From: Mytilisepta virgata
Taxonomy: Eukaryota; Mollusca; Bivalvia; Mytilida; Mytilidae
Assembly (NCBI GenBank): GCA_028015205.1
Contig: JAPWFG010000015.1
Location: 1,054,001 to 1,118,000 of the forward strand
Direction of reading: 5' to 3'
Length of the DNA stretch: 64,000 nucleotides
The notes beneath the pieces are model-generated. The model was not told the origin of the DNA, did not search any database, and saw nothing but the letters and a program-made list of their open reading frames with translations. Positions 1 to 8,814 of the stretch are shown here, piece after piece (position 1 is the first letter of the stretch; each line of letters begins with the position of its first letter). Position numbers and translations under genes: made by a program.

Positions 1-172
1 TTGGGCGCAGCCATCTTTGATGTCCATCGTAACATCAACGAGACTGGGAACATTCGTTCCCGTCCGGAAAGACTCTAAAACTTCTATTTCATAAGGGTGC
101 TCTCTTTCAGGTCCGCGTTACATGGAGGCAGCCATCTTTGATGTTCATCGTAACATCAACGAGACTAAGAGG
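1..172. repeat. Two diverged copies of a ~50-bp motif also found at 1795-1860
   Basis: Positions 5-50 and 126-170 carry near-identical stretches beginning GCAGCCATCTTTGATG, and a third copy lies at 1799-1850. The third copy sits inside a reverse-strand reading frame (1686-2009), and reading the first copy on the minus strand gives a related peptide starting RTGTNV. The copies may therefore be scattered pieces of one coding segment rather than a simple repeat. The stretch otherwise holds no intact frame. Confidence 0.55.
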
Positions 173-315
173 TGACTTATAACGAAACAGTGAGAATCCC
201 ACCTTCACCTCCTCAGCAGCAATAGCAACAACGAACAGCGAACTGTGAGGTCTGAATGAATAGAAAAAAAGCAATCTTCGTCACCATGACACCAATGAAA
301 AGCTTTTAACGAAAA

Positions 316-347
316 TATAATCAGAGGTTTTGTTTAATTTCGTCAGT
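316..347 (+). promoter_or_regulatory. TATA box plus TCAGT initiator before the zinc-finger-type gene
   Basis: TATAA at 316-320 is followed 29 bp later by TCAGT at 343-347, and the first ATG is at 382. The same TATA/TCAGT spacing recurs at 2515/2543 and 3088/3117 in this segment, so a real core promoter is more likely than chance. Confidence 0.5.
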
Positions 348-381
348 TGTTTGAAGACCGTCAAACAACACACACGTATCA

Positions 382-1408
382 ATGGCATCGAAAACGCCTC
401 TCGTTGATTTAGTGGTTCCTGCTAGATATTTAATACCTGTGGATCTTTCTAACACCAAAGCAAAACCACAAAGGAAAAGGAAATTACTTCTAACCAAAGT
501 GAAGAGAACCAAACGGCTGGATAACACAAGTGGAGGACCCAACAAAGTGAATCCAAACAAGAAATGTAAAAAGTGTCAAACGAACAAGAGCTTTGCGGAC
601 TTCTACAAAAAGATGAATATCTGCAAGGGATGTAGAAGGATTGACAACGGGTGGAAAAGACTTAAAAGAGACCTCATCAGAAAAGTGAAATCTGAACTGC
701 AACAATGTCGAAACGAATACTTTGCCAAACGCTTGTGTATGAATCAACAAGCCGCTGAGGAACCTGTATCTAATATAAGCACTTGCAGGACGACCGGAAC
801 TCATTCTGCTATCGACTACCAGGAAATAAAGACGTCTTAAATGTATACCTGTGGATACCAATCCAAGCAAAACTTTAACCTAGTGCGACACAAAAAGAAT
901 GCACATGGTATTGAAGAGGATTCAACAGACTATAGTGATTCAGCTTCAGACACAACCACAGAAGCCGATAACGATGAATCGGAACAAAGTAGTGACCATG
1001 GATCCAACGAAGACTCCGAAGAGCTTTGCGAACAGTCCCTATGGGAAGTCGTTTTGAACATAACATTTCAAGTACATCAATCGGAATACTCACAGACAGT
1101 AAACGAAGTAGTGGAAGCCGGAATGGAAGAAGACAAGGCACGCTTGGCAGCATATAGAGACATGTTTGACTCATACAGAGACGAAATACGAAAGCATTAC
1201 CTCGGACTGGTGTCCTGGCATCAAGACATAAATAAAGACCCCGTACATAGAGAGATCAAGAAAAACGGCTAAACGCTGGAGAGAATGGGAAGACTACGAA
1301 TCAAAAGAATCATGGGATTAGGCCGTAGAAAAACAAAAATATCTGCTTAACCGTGTATTGAACGACTACGACCCACCTCCAGCTGAAGACAGCAATGACT
1401 CTATGTGA
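382..1408 (+). pseudogene. Broken zinc-finger-type gene (Zn-ribbon-like N-terminus, C2H2-like middle, acidic region)
   Basis: The frame opens at ATG 382 with a basic N-terminus. A CKKC...CKGC pair (about residues 61-82) could bind zinc. A TAA at 838-840 stops it, but the same frame resumes at once with ATG 841 and runs to 1274, giving a C2H2-like piece (C, then NFNLVRHKKNAH; the first cysteine of the pair is missing) followed by a Ser/Asp/Glu-rich stretch. After 1272 recognisable coding moves to the next frame, where WREWEDYE-type residues, an in-frame TAG (1319-1321) and a final TGA at 1406-1408 are seen. One decayed gene with a stop, a frameshift and a second stop is the simplest reading. 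Two adjacent short genes (382-840 and 841-1272) are the alternative. The product is unrecognised; the setting suggests a virus- or transposon-like gene. Confidence 0.5.
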
Positions 1409-1465
1409 CGGAGGAATTGGAACATATTACAAAGAAAAACAGAAAAAAATATAACAAAAAAGGGA

Positions 1466-1612
1466 AGGAGGGTAATGCAGCCTATATATGTTTATACATA
1501 TATATAGCCAGTCACAAGCCTGGACAAATGCAGAGTGCCCTTAAAAAATTGAGCAGGATTAATGCAGCCTATCTTATGATAGCCAGTCACAAGCCTGGAT
1601 AAATGCAGAGTG
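1466..1612. repeat. Two tandem hairpin-bearing repeat units
   Basis: Two units share the order AATGCAGCCTAT, a short inverted repeat, ATAGCCAGTCACAAGCCTGG and AAATGCAGAGTG. The loops differ: CTATATATG...CATATATATAG in the first, CTATC-TTAT-GATAG in the second. The stems are kept while the loop sequence is not. They lie just after the broken zinc-finger gene. Confidence 0.5.
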
Positions 1613-1685
1613 GACTTTTAAATAACCCGGATCTAAGGGTGCTCTCGCACAGATCCAGTCTTTGACTAACGACAATCGACCACCA

Positions 1686-2009
1686 CTAGCAACAGCGGCG
1701 AAAACAGCGACAAGTTGCCCCAAAACTGAAATGAGGTAAGGTCATCATTAGCAGAGCAAGAGAAAAACAGCGATGAGCAGCAAAAAGCAAGAGAATGGGT
1801 GCAGCCATCTTTGATGTCCATCTAACATCATCGAGACAGAGAACATTCGTCCCCGTCCTGGAATGGAAGTATCTTAGTTCTCCGGTCTCTGCGTTTCTCA
1901 GTATAAATCCAAACGACACGTTGTTCTTGAAGGTCGTATTTTGTAGGTTGAATGTGTGGCGAACCATATCAGGAAAGGTGGCGGATGTAATCTCGTTCAT
2001 CCTGAACAC
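1686..2009 (-). pseudogene. Minus-strand coding fragment with an FGFILRNAETGELRY-type motif
   Basis: A minus-strand frame contains the compact stretch FGFILRNAETGELRYFHS followed by RTGTNV. It has the look of a conserved protein segment, and I recall similar segments near the N-terminus of proteins from large eukaryotic DNA transposons and virus-like elements, but I cannot confirm a family. Upstream (above 2009) the frame is closed by a stop near 2050. Downstream it decays into the AGCAGCGATGAGCAGC-type repeat. No intact start or end is visible, so this is a fragment. Being on the strand opposite to its neighbours fits divergent transcription in such elements. Confidence 0.35.
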
Positions 2010-2159
2010 GATTGTCGGTATTTTCCTCTGTCCGGGTGGACTGCCAGTGCCTCAGATACAAAACCCCGGTATCGGGATCTTCTGGCAACACTATATATAC
2101 ATGTATATATGTAGACAGTTACAAGTTTGTCAATGCATAGTAGTCTCATGTCATAAATG

Positions 2160-2193
2160 TATAAAAGGAAGTGAAGATAGTCAGAGAAGTCAT
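2160..2193 (+). promoter_or_regulatory. TATA box (TATAAAAGG) before the BH1-like ORF
   Basis: TATAAAAG at 2160-2167 is a near-consensus TATA box. A TCATTC initiator-like site lies about 31 bp downstream (A at 2192), and ATG follows at 2201, giving a leader of about 10 bases. Confidence 0.5.
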
Positions 2194-2200
2194 TCGTACG

Positions 2201-2341
2201 ATGGACCCCCTACGAGTATACGAGAGAATCGTTTCTGCCATGTTCGAAGACGGTGTGGTGAACCAAGGAAGACTGGTCGTATTGTCGGTGTTTACTCGTA
2301 CCTATTGTGAACAGTTTCCGGATTGGGCGCCGCATATTTAG
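2201..2341 (+). CDS. 46-codon ORF with a Bcl-2 BH1-like stretch
   Basis: The ORF starts at the first ATG after a strong TATA box and ends at TAG 2339-2341. Residues 14-31 (MFEDGVVNQGRLVVLSVF) resemble the BH1 motif of Bcl-2 family proteins, where F-x-D-G-x-N-x-G-R-h-v-x-h-x-x-F is typical. Normal Bcl-2 proteins are about 150-240 aa with BH2 further on and a C-terminal membrane anchor, and neither is visible here. It is thus either a truncated Bcl-2-like gene or a chance likeness. Bcl-2-like genes are known in several animal DNA viruses and virus-like elements, which fits the neighbourhood. The similarity was judged by eye only. Confidence 0.35.
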   Translation: MDPLRVYERIVSAMFEDGVVNQGRLVVLSVFTRTYCEQFPDWAPHI

Positions 2342-2384
2342 ACAATGTATCATCGTGTTGATCTATCGAAACGGTTGGAATTGA

Positions 2385-2492
2385 CCAATGAAAATGCCAG
2401 ATTTTCGACCAATCGGAACGGGAGAATTTAACCAATCACGATGTCGGAAAGATAGCCAATCATGTTTCAAGTTTCATAATATAAGAACCAAT
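2385..2492 (+). promoter_or_regulatory. Array of five CCAAT (NF-Y-type) boxes
   Basis: CCAAT pentamers begin at 2385, 2409, 2432, 2456 and 2488, all on the plus strand. Each matches the extended NF-Y form (R-R/G-CCAAT-S/N-R) to a good degree. The first four are spaced 24, 23 and 24 bp; the last is 32 bp on. The array ends about 23 bp before the TATA box at 2515 and so forms a compact upstream activating region for the PC4-like gene. Confidence 0.6.
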
Positions 2493-2510
2493 CCAGTCCA
2501 TCTTTACAAA

Positions 2511-2550
2511 TATATATATAAATAGACCAGCAAGAAGAAGAATCAGTCAG
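2511..2550 (+). promoter_or_regulatory. TATA box and TCAGT initiator of the PC4-like gene
   Basis: TATATAAA at 2515-2522 and TCAGTCAG at 2543-2550 place the initiator A about 30 bp downstream of the TATA box. ATG follows at 2556, so the leader is about 10 bases. Confidence 0.6.
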
Positions 2551-2555
2551 CCGAC

Positions 2556-3054
2556 ATGTCTCGTAAAGAAAAGAAAACCAAAGACCAGACCGAGAGCGAT
2601 ATCGTCCAAGACGCCATGACAGCTTCCGATATTTCTTTGAAAGTACTACTTGGTGGAGGAACGTATGCAGAGCTGACAGAATTGAATGGCAGTAAAAGAA
2701 TAGATCTCAGATTTTGGGAAAGTGAAACGGTGCCCACCAAGACCGGAGTGAGCTTATCTTTGATACAATGGAAAGCTTTATGCGAGACTACTGATGTTCG
2801 GGATGATTTGATCGGTAGAGTACAGGATAAAGAACTAGTCGACTGGAGATATCACATTGGGGACAATGTATTCGTCACCGTCAAATCCCCATACCCCACT
2901 ATTTGGATAAGAAAGCACTTTATACCCCGGGGAGACTGGACGTATCGTCGGCTTGGACACCTTCGAATGGAAAGAACTGAAGAAGATCATACCTTTGTTT
3001 GAAGAGAAAGAACCAGAACTTAAAACATTGACTGATGTAGATTTTGTAAAATAA
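2556..3054 (+). pseudogene. PC4/p15-like single-strand-DNA-binding protein, one frameshift
   Basis: The PC4 (Sub1/p15) family binds single-stranded DNA and acts as a transcription cofactor. After a lysine-rich N-terminus, residues about 30-75 show the PC4-type pattern: a Gly-rich start (LGGGTYAELTEL), an IDLRFWE strand, then PTKTGVSLSLIQWKAL, like the KxGxSL...QW signature. A second, weaker half follows (VDWRYHIGDNVFVTVK). Near 2931-2938 the sensible frame moves by +1. The original frame ends at 3000-3002, while the other continues with VGLDTFEWKELKKIIPLF to TAA 3052-3054. That stop overlaps an AATAAA signal at 3050-3055. The compact promoter/stop/poly(A) layout is virus- or element-like. A sequencing error in the CCCCGGGG run could also explain the shift. 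Confidence 0.5.
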
Positions 3055-3055
3055 A
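3050..3055 (+). terminator. AATAAA poly(A) signal overlapping the PC4-like stop codon
   Basis: AATAAA at 3050-3055 contains the TAA (3052-3054) that ends the continued PC4-like frame. Overlap of stop and cleavage signal is typical of very compact genomes. Confidence 0.45.
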
Positions 3056-3087
3056 ATATGAAACTGTTTCATTTGTGTTTGTCGTCG

Positions 3088-3183
3088 ATAAATATCCCAG
3101 TATACAATCACATCGATCAGTCTTGATCTACCAATCAAACCGACAACATGAGTACCGAGTGGCCTTCCGATCATCAGCAGTAA
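3088..3183 (+). pseudogene. Gene start (promoter plus 11 codons), truncated by repeats
   Basis: ATAAATAT (3088-3095), TCAGT (3117-3121) and ATG (3148) repeat the TATA/initiator/ATG spacing of the preceding genes. The frame encodes only MSTEWPSDHQQ before TAA at 3181-3183, where AGCAGC-rich repeat begins. It looks like the 5' end of a gene cut away by growth or insertion of the repeat block. Confidence 0.35.
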
Positions 3184-3269
3184 ACTACATTCCTTCAGCA
3201 GTAGCAGCAGCAGCGATTAAAAGTGACAAATAGCACCAAAAACTGAAATGAGCACGCGAGTAAGATCAT

Positions 3270-5345
3270 GAGTAGCGATGAACAGCAAAGAGCAAGAGAA
3301 GAGCAGCGATGAGCAAGAGAAGAGCAGTGATGTGCAAGAGAAGAGCAGCGATGACGAACAGCGATGACGAACAGCAACAAGCAGCAGGAGCGAAATGAGC
3401 ACGCGAGTAAGGCCCTGAGTAGGGATGAGCAGCAAAGAACAAGAAAGGATCAGCGATGAGCAAGAGAAAAACAGTGATGAGCAACAAAGAACAAGAGAAA
3501 AACAGCGATGACCAGTAAAGAACAAGAGAAAAACAGTGATGAGCAGTAAAGAGCAAGAGAAAAAACAGTGATGAGCAACAAAGAACAAGAGAAAAACAGC
3601 GATGAGAAGCATAGAGCAAGAGAAAAACAGCGATGAGCAGTAAAGAGCAAGAGACAAACAGCGATGAGCTACAAAAACCCAGAGAAAAACAGCGATAAGC
3701 AGTACAGAACAAGAGAAAAACAGTGATGAGCAGTAAAGAGCAAGAGAAAAACAGTGATGAGCAACAAAGAACAAGAGAAAAAACAGCGACGAGCAGTAAA
3801 CAACACGAGAAAAACAGTGACGAGCAACAAAAACCAAGAGAAAAACAGCGATGAGCAACAAAGAGCGGGAGAAAAACAGCGATAAGCAGTAAAGAGCAAG
3901 AGACAAACAGCGATGAGCTACAAAAACCAAGAGAAAAACAGCGATAAGCAGTAAAGAACAAGAGAAAAACAGTGATGAGCAACAAAGAACAAGAGAAAAA
4001 CAGTGATGAGCAACAAAGAACAAGAGAAAAAACAGCGACGAGCAGTAAACAGCACGAGAAAAATAGCGACGAGCTACAAAAACCAAGAGAAAAACAGCGA
4101 TGAGCAGCAAAGAGCACGAGAAAAACAGCGATGAGCAGCAAAGAGCACGTGGAAAACTGCGATGAGCTACAAAAACCAAGAGAAAAACAGCGATGAGCAG
4201 TAAAGAGCAAGAGAAAAACAGTGATGAGCAACAAAGAACAAGAGAAAAAACAGCGACGAGCAGTAAAGAGCAAGAGAAAAACAGTGATGAGCAACAAAGA
4301 ACAAGAGAAAAACCAGCGACGAGCAGCAAAAAGCAAGAGAAAAACAGCGATGAGCTACAAAAACCAAGAGAAAAACAGCGATAAGCAGTAACGAGCAAGA
4401 GAAAAACAGCGATGAGACGTAAAGAACAAGAGAAAAACAGTGATGAGCAGTAAAGAGCAAGAGAAAAACAGTGATGAGCAACAAAGAACAAGAGAAAAAC
4501 AGCGATGAGCAGCAAAGAGTACGAGAAAAACAGTGATGATCAACAAAGAGCGAGAGAAAAACAGCCATAAGCAGTAAAGAGCAAGAGAAAAACAGCGATG
4601 AGCAGTAAAGAACGAGAGAAAAACAGCGACGAGCAGTAAAGAACAAGAGAAAAACAGTGATGAGCAGTAAAGAACAAGAGAAAAACAACGATGAGCAGCA
4701 AAGAACAAGAGAAAAACAGCGATGAGCAGCAAAGAGTACGAGAAAAACGGTGATGATCAAAAAAGAGCGAGAGAAAAACAGCCATAAGCAGTAAAGAGCA
4801 AGAGAAAAACAGCGATGAGCAGTAAAGAACGAGAGAAAAACAGCGACGAGCAGTAAAGAACAAGAGAAAAACAGTGATGAGCAACAAAGAACAAGAGAAA
4901 AACAGCGATGAGCAGCAAAGAGTACGAGAAAAACAGTGATGATCAACAAAGAGCGAGAGAAAAACCAGCGCTGAGCAGTAAACAGCACGAGAAAAACAGT
5001 GACGACCAGTAAAGAACAAGAGAAAAACAGTGATGAGCAGTAAAGAGCAAGAGAAAAACAGTGATGAGCAACAAAGAACAAGAGAAAAACAGCGACGAGC
5101 AGCAAAGAGCACGAGAAAAACAGCGACGAGCTACAAAAACCAAGAGAAAAACAGCGACGAGCTACAAAAACCAAGAGAAAAACAGCGATAAGTAGTAACG
5201 AGCAAGAGAAAAACAGTGATGAGCTGTAAAGAACAAGAGAAAAACAGCCATAAGCAGTAAAGAGCAAGAGAAAAACAGCGATGAGCAACAAAGAACAAGA
5301 CAAAAAAAGCCATGAGCAGCAAAGAGCACGAGAAAAACAGCGATG
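3270..5345. repeat. 31-bp minisatellite (about 60 units)
   Basis: From about 3425 the sequence repeats a 31-bp unit of the form CAAGAGAAAAACAGYGATGA followed by GCARYAAAGAG, with a minority of 32-bp units (one extra A). Looser relatives fill 3270-3425. Because 31 leaves remainder 1 on division by 3, three units make 31 codons, and every frame of one strand reads the same peptide in rotation. The minus strand lacks stops over long stretches (for example 3217-4515 and 4167-5402), giving Leu/Phe/Ser/Cys-rich artefact frames. Plus-strand frames are mostly cut by TGA/TAA. Short relatives recur at 1745-1795, 5440-5490 and 5800-5910. Confidence 0.9.
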
Positions 5346-5449
5346 AACAAGATAAGAGCAGCAATGACGAACACCAACAAGCAGCAGCGAAAACACCGAC
5401 AAGTAACCCCAAGAATCTTAAATCAGCAGGTGAATATAGTCATTATTAG

Positions 5450-6150
5450 CGATGAGCAGCATGGAGCAGCGAAGAGCAAGCGAAGAGAAGCGAAGCATAG
5501 AGCAATGAAATAGACCGCCGTTGCTAAGGACACCCCTCCATTGAGCGGTGACAAGCATTACTTGGAGGTAAGGGGACATAATCCAATCCTAGTCCTCACA
5601 GAAAACATCACTCACAGATGAAAAGAGCGGGATAAGGGGAGATAATTCAATCAAAGATCCAGAGACGACCGAGAAGAGCGGGAAAAGGGAGATAATTCAA
5701 TCTGGCTCAATCCCTTATGAATTTGAAGTAGTACTAGTGTTAGGGTAAACGATTGTCTTTAGGGTGCTTTCAGGTCTGAGTACAGTGCAGAGCAGCGTTG
5801 AGCAGCAAAGAGCAAGAGAAGAGCAGCGATGACGAACAGCACCAAGCCTGAGTAGCGATGAGCAGCAAAGAGCAGCGAAGAGCGGGATGGAGCAAGAGAA
5901 GAGAAGTGAATGCAATGAAATGGACCGCCGTTGCTAAGGACACCCATCCATTGGTGACAGCATTACTTGGAGGTAAGGGGAGATAATCCAATCCTACCGT
6001 TGGTCCTCACAGAAAATACTGAAAAGAGCGGGATAAGGGGAGATAATCCAAACGTATACTCTCGGACTTCGACATAACAGTGAGGGTATCAGACCGATGA
6101 AAGATCTAGAGACGACCGAGAAGTGCGGGAAAAGGGAGATAATTCAACCT
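5450..6150. repeat. Direct repeat, offset about 410 bp
   Basis: The stretch 5450-5700 is repeated with changes at 5856-6150; GACCGCCGTTGCTAAGGACA occurs at 5513 and 5923. Each copy ends with modules containing AAGGGGAGATAATYCAATC and GAGACGACCGAGAAG. No frame of interest lies inside. Confidence 0.75.
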
Positions 6151-6164
6151 GGTCAAGCATGGAA

Positions 6165-6580
6165 CTTCCGGGTCCTTGACTTGCGCCACTTCCGTCAATG
6201 GAGAAAACCCACTACTTCCGGTTGCACCAACCACTTCCGGTTCCGCCCGAACATGCGCAGACCACACATCCGGGTCCTACCACGTGACTTACGTCACTTC
6301 CGTCAATAAATGGCGGAAAAAACACCCTACTTCCGGTTGCGCATGCGCGCAAACCACTTCCGGGTACTTCCGGTTCCGCCTACACATGCGCAGAACACAC
6401 ATCCGGGTCCTACCACGTGACTTGCGTCACTTCCGGCAACAAAGGGCGGGAAAACTACCCACTTCCGGTTGCACATGCGCGCAAAAATCACTTCCGGTTC
6501 CGGTCACCTGACTTCCGGTTCCGGTCATGTCACTTCCGGTGACGTCATTTCCGGTTGACGTCACTTCCGGTAGCACCACC
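6165..6580. promoter_or_regulatory. CpG-rich cluster of ETS, NRF-1, E-box and CRE-like motifs
   Basis: ACTTCCGG (reverse of the ETS core CCGGAAGT) occurs about 12 times in 415 bp, with several one-base variants. Interspersed are GCGCATGCGC (6339-6348; a palindromic NRF-1-type site) and weaker CATGCGC copies, two CACGTGAC E-boxes, and TGACGTCA-like CRE sites near 6539-6562. An inner unit of about 133 bp repeats about twice (CATGCGCAG at 6252 and 6385). The block is much more CpG-rich than its surroundings. No coding frame starts clearly on either side, so it may be the promoter of a lost gene, of a mobile element, or a CpG-rich satellite. Confidence 0.6.
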
Positions 6581-6599
6581 TCAGCACCACCTCAAATCC

Positions 6600-8165
6600 G
6601 ACTTTGCCTGTGCCCACATACTACTCGTACCCCAAAACCTTACATTTATATATATATATTGAAATTTGGCTCGCCTTTACGCAAATGAGAAACATCCAGT
6701 TGTTATTGACTCCGGTTGGTAAAAGGTCGACAAGGTCACTTACTAAGAGAAGAAATTTTGTTTCAGGGTGATATCTATCAAAAGATACACCGATTCCGTT
6801 CTGCGATGTCGCGGGTGTGTTATAGCGTATTGTTTTAAACTGTAAACCCGTCCATCTCAAATTTAAATGTAAATACATGTATATTTTTGTTAACTCGTTA
6901 ATTGCATTTTGCAGGGTATTGCTCCCGGCCTTGGATCATGACTGTCCAGTTGTTTTTTTCTTTTTTGTAGCTGTTCTTGTGTTAAAATTAAACTAAGAGT
7001 TGTCTTTCTTTATAGGTAGATTTAATTTTATTGGGTGAATATGGAACTCAGATATTTTTAATTATTAATGTGGTGTTTTATCTTTTAATTATTTTATTTT
7101 CTTTCTTTACATCATATTGTAGATTTAATATAATATTGATACAAGGAGGACATCAATGTAGCTGACATAATATGTAATAATAGATATTATTTCATTTGCT
7201 TAGTCATAAATGAAAAAAAATCTTGTTGTGTTGCAATTATATAAATATGATTCAAATTACACTGACTTGATGTTGGGAGGACTTATCACGGCATGTAAGA
7301 AGTCTTTTTTATTATCTTTATTTAATGAAACCGAACACATTTTATTACACCATACAATAAAATCAGTTCTCGTAAACTGTTCAGAAACATTTGGATATGT
7401 CTCTGTCAATGCAGTATGTGATCAAGTGTGACATTGTGTGACTGTAAAGCTCGGGTCACAAAAATACCCATATCACGATTTTCAAGTAATCTCTCCATTA
7501 AGTATGCATACACTTTATAGGAACAATTTCCCTATTTCAGTCTCTGAAAAACAAATAATTTGTTGAATACAATGTCAGGCATTCGAGATATCGATTTTAA
7601 ATTGAGATCGAGGCTGCTTATCATTTAATTAATTGTGTTATAAATAAATAAGTCTATGAATTAATAAATTTCTACGAAATGTCATGCACTATTTATTTTC
7701 TTAATTTTATCAAATAACAATCAAAAAGGTTTTATTAACTTTAAAAATTTATCCAAATTGAATCACGCACTGATTTTGAGCATGTAGTTATTTTGATTGC
7801 AAATAAATTGGGTCAACACATACCACATTAATTCGCCTCCAAACTTATATTGCCGTGCACATGGTTCAAGCAAACAATGTCTTCTATAGAATTTGAAATA
7901 ATAATTTTAAAGGGATTAATTGGAATTATTTGCATTAATATGTGCATGTTCAGCAAATGAAAGGTTTTTGACTGTTTCAGGGCAGAGGCGAATTTATATT
8001 CAGTAGAGTACTTCCATCTAATATTATGATACTATATAGCCAAAGAAGGCAGGACGAATAGGTCGGGGAAGTTCCCAGAATAATTGGACTAAAAGAATGC
8101 ATTACAACTCCCCAGATTTTAGAATCAACCAAGATGGCGACCCAAAACTATAACTATTACACAAG
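6600..8165. other. No gene recognised
   Basis: AT-rich sequence with only short frames and no splice-supported exon, repeat or RNA that I can name. A TTTATT at about 8167-8172 (AATAAA on the minus strand) is the best candidate poly(A) signal for receptor gene A, about 250 bp past its stop. Confidence 0.5.
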
Positions 8166-8420
8166 TTTATTCTGAGAATGCATATCGAGTCTTATATTTT
8201 CAGATAGTGGACCTACGTGAATTAATGTGGATTACAAGGATATATATGTAGAAAAATATTTAAGCACTCTATGGCAAAACATAACATACGATAATAAAAC
8301 ATACTGAATATTTGTTTGCTTTTTGTGCCCTTTTTTCAGATACAACGGTTTTCAGCTCCTATTTAACTGTAAGCAATGTAATGTTGATTGGTTTATATTA
8401 AAAATCTAAGCTGTTGCAAT

Positions 8421-8814
8421 TTATATCGGGTCATCCTTGGTTTCTCTAGAAATTGGATCGGTAGAGATAACCATAACATTAGCACAAGTGTCGTATTCCC
8501 CGAGAATACCTTTACGTTCACACGTTTTATTAAACGAGCAGTGATCGTAATTGCCGTCGACGACACTGGTATTTTGTTCGATTGTGTTAGTACCGTATTC
8601 ACCGTTGGTATTTGTAGTATGGTCGTAGATGACGTCAGGTGTGTTTGAGCGAAGTATGCCATGATTGGTGTGATCATATACATTGTTTACATCGTCATTT
8701 GTTATTGAGTCTGTATTCTGTACACGTGGGTAATCATTATTAGTAGTAGTAAGGGATTGCCGCGTACTTTCTGTAGTGTCGTCAGATTTTTTAGGCTGTT
8801 GTGATCTTCTTTTT
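8421..8814 (-). CDS. Gene A exon 8: tyrosine-rich cytoplasmic tail
   Basis: 394 bp ending in TAA at 8421-8423. It is hydrophilic, with motifs YPRV, VYDHT, IYDHT, EYGT, NYDHC and EYDTC spread over about 100 residues. The Y-D-H-T/C/G form is shared with gene B, as is the terminal (E)Y-D/E-T-C motif. None fits the ITAM spacing with Leu/Ile at +3. The acceptor TTTATAG is preceded by an AT-rich tract. Confidence 0.8.

Noticed and set aside
3217..5402. Long minus-strand frames (up to 432 codons) rich in Leu, Phe, Cys, Ser
   Set aside because: They are produced by the 31-bp minisatellite, which reads the same cycle in every minus frame; there is no start context, domain or splice support.
8421..8814. 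ITAM in the receptor tails
   Set aside because: The tyrosines lack Leu/Ile at +3 and the required spacing of paired motifs.
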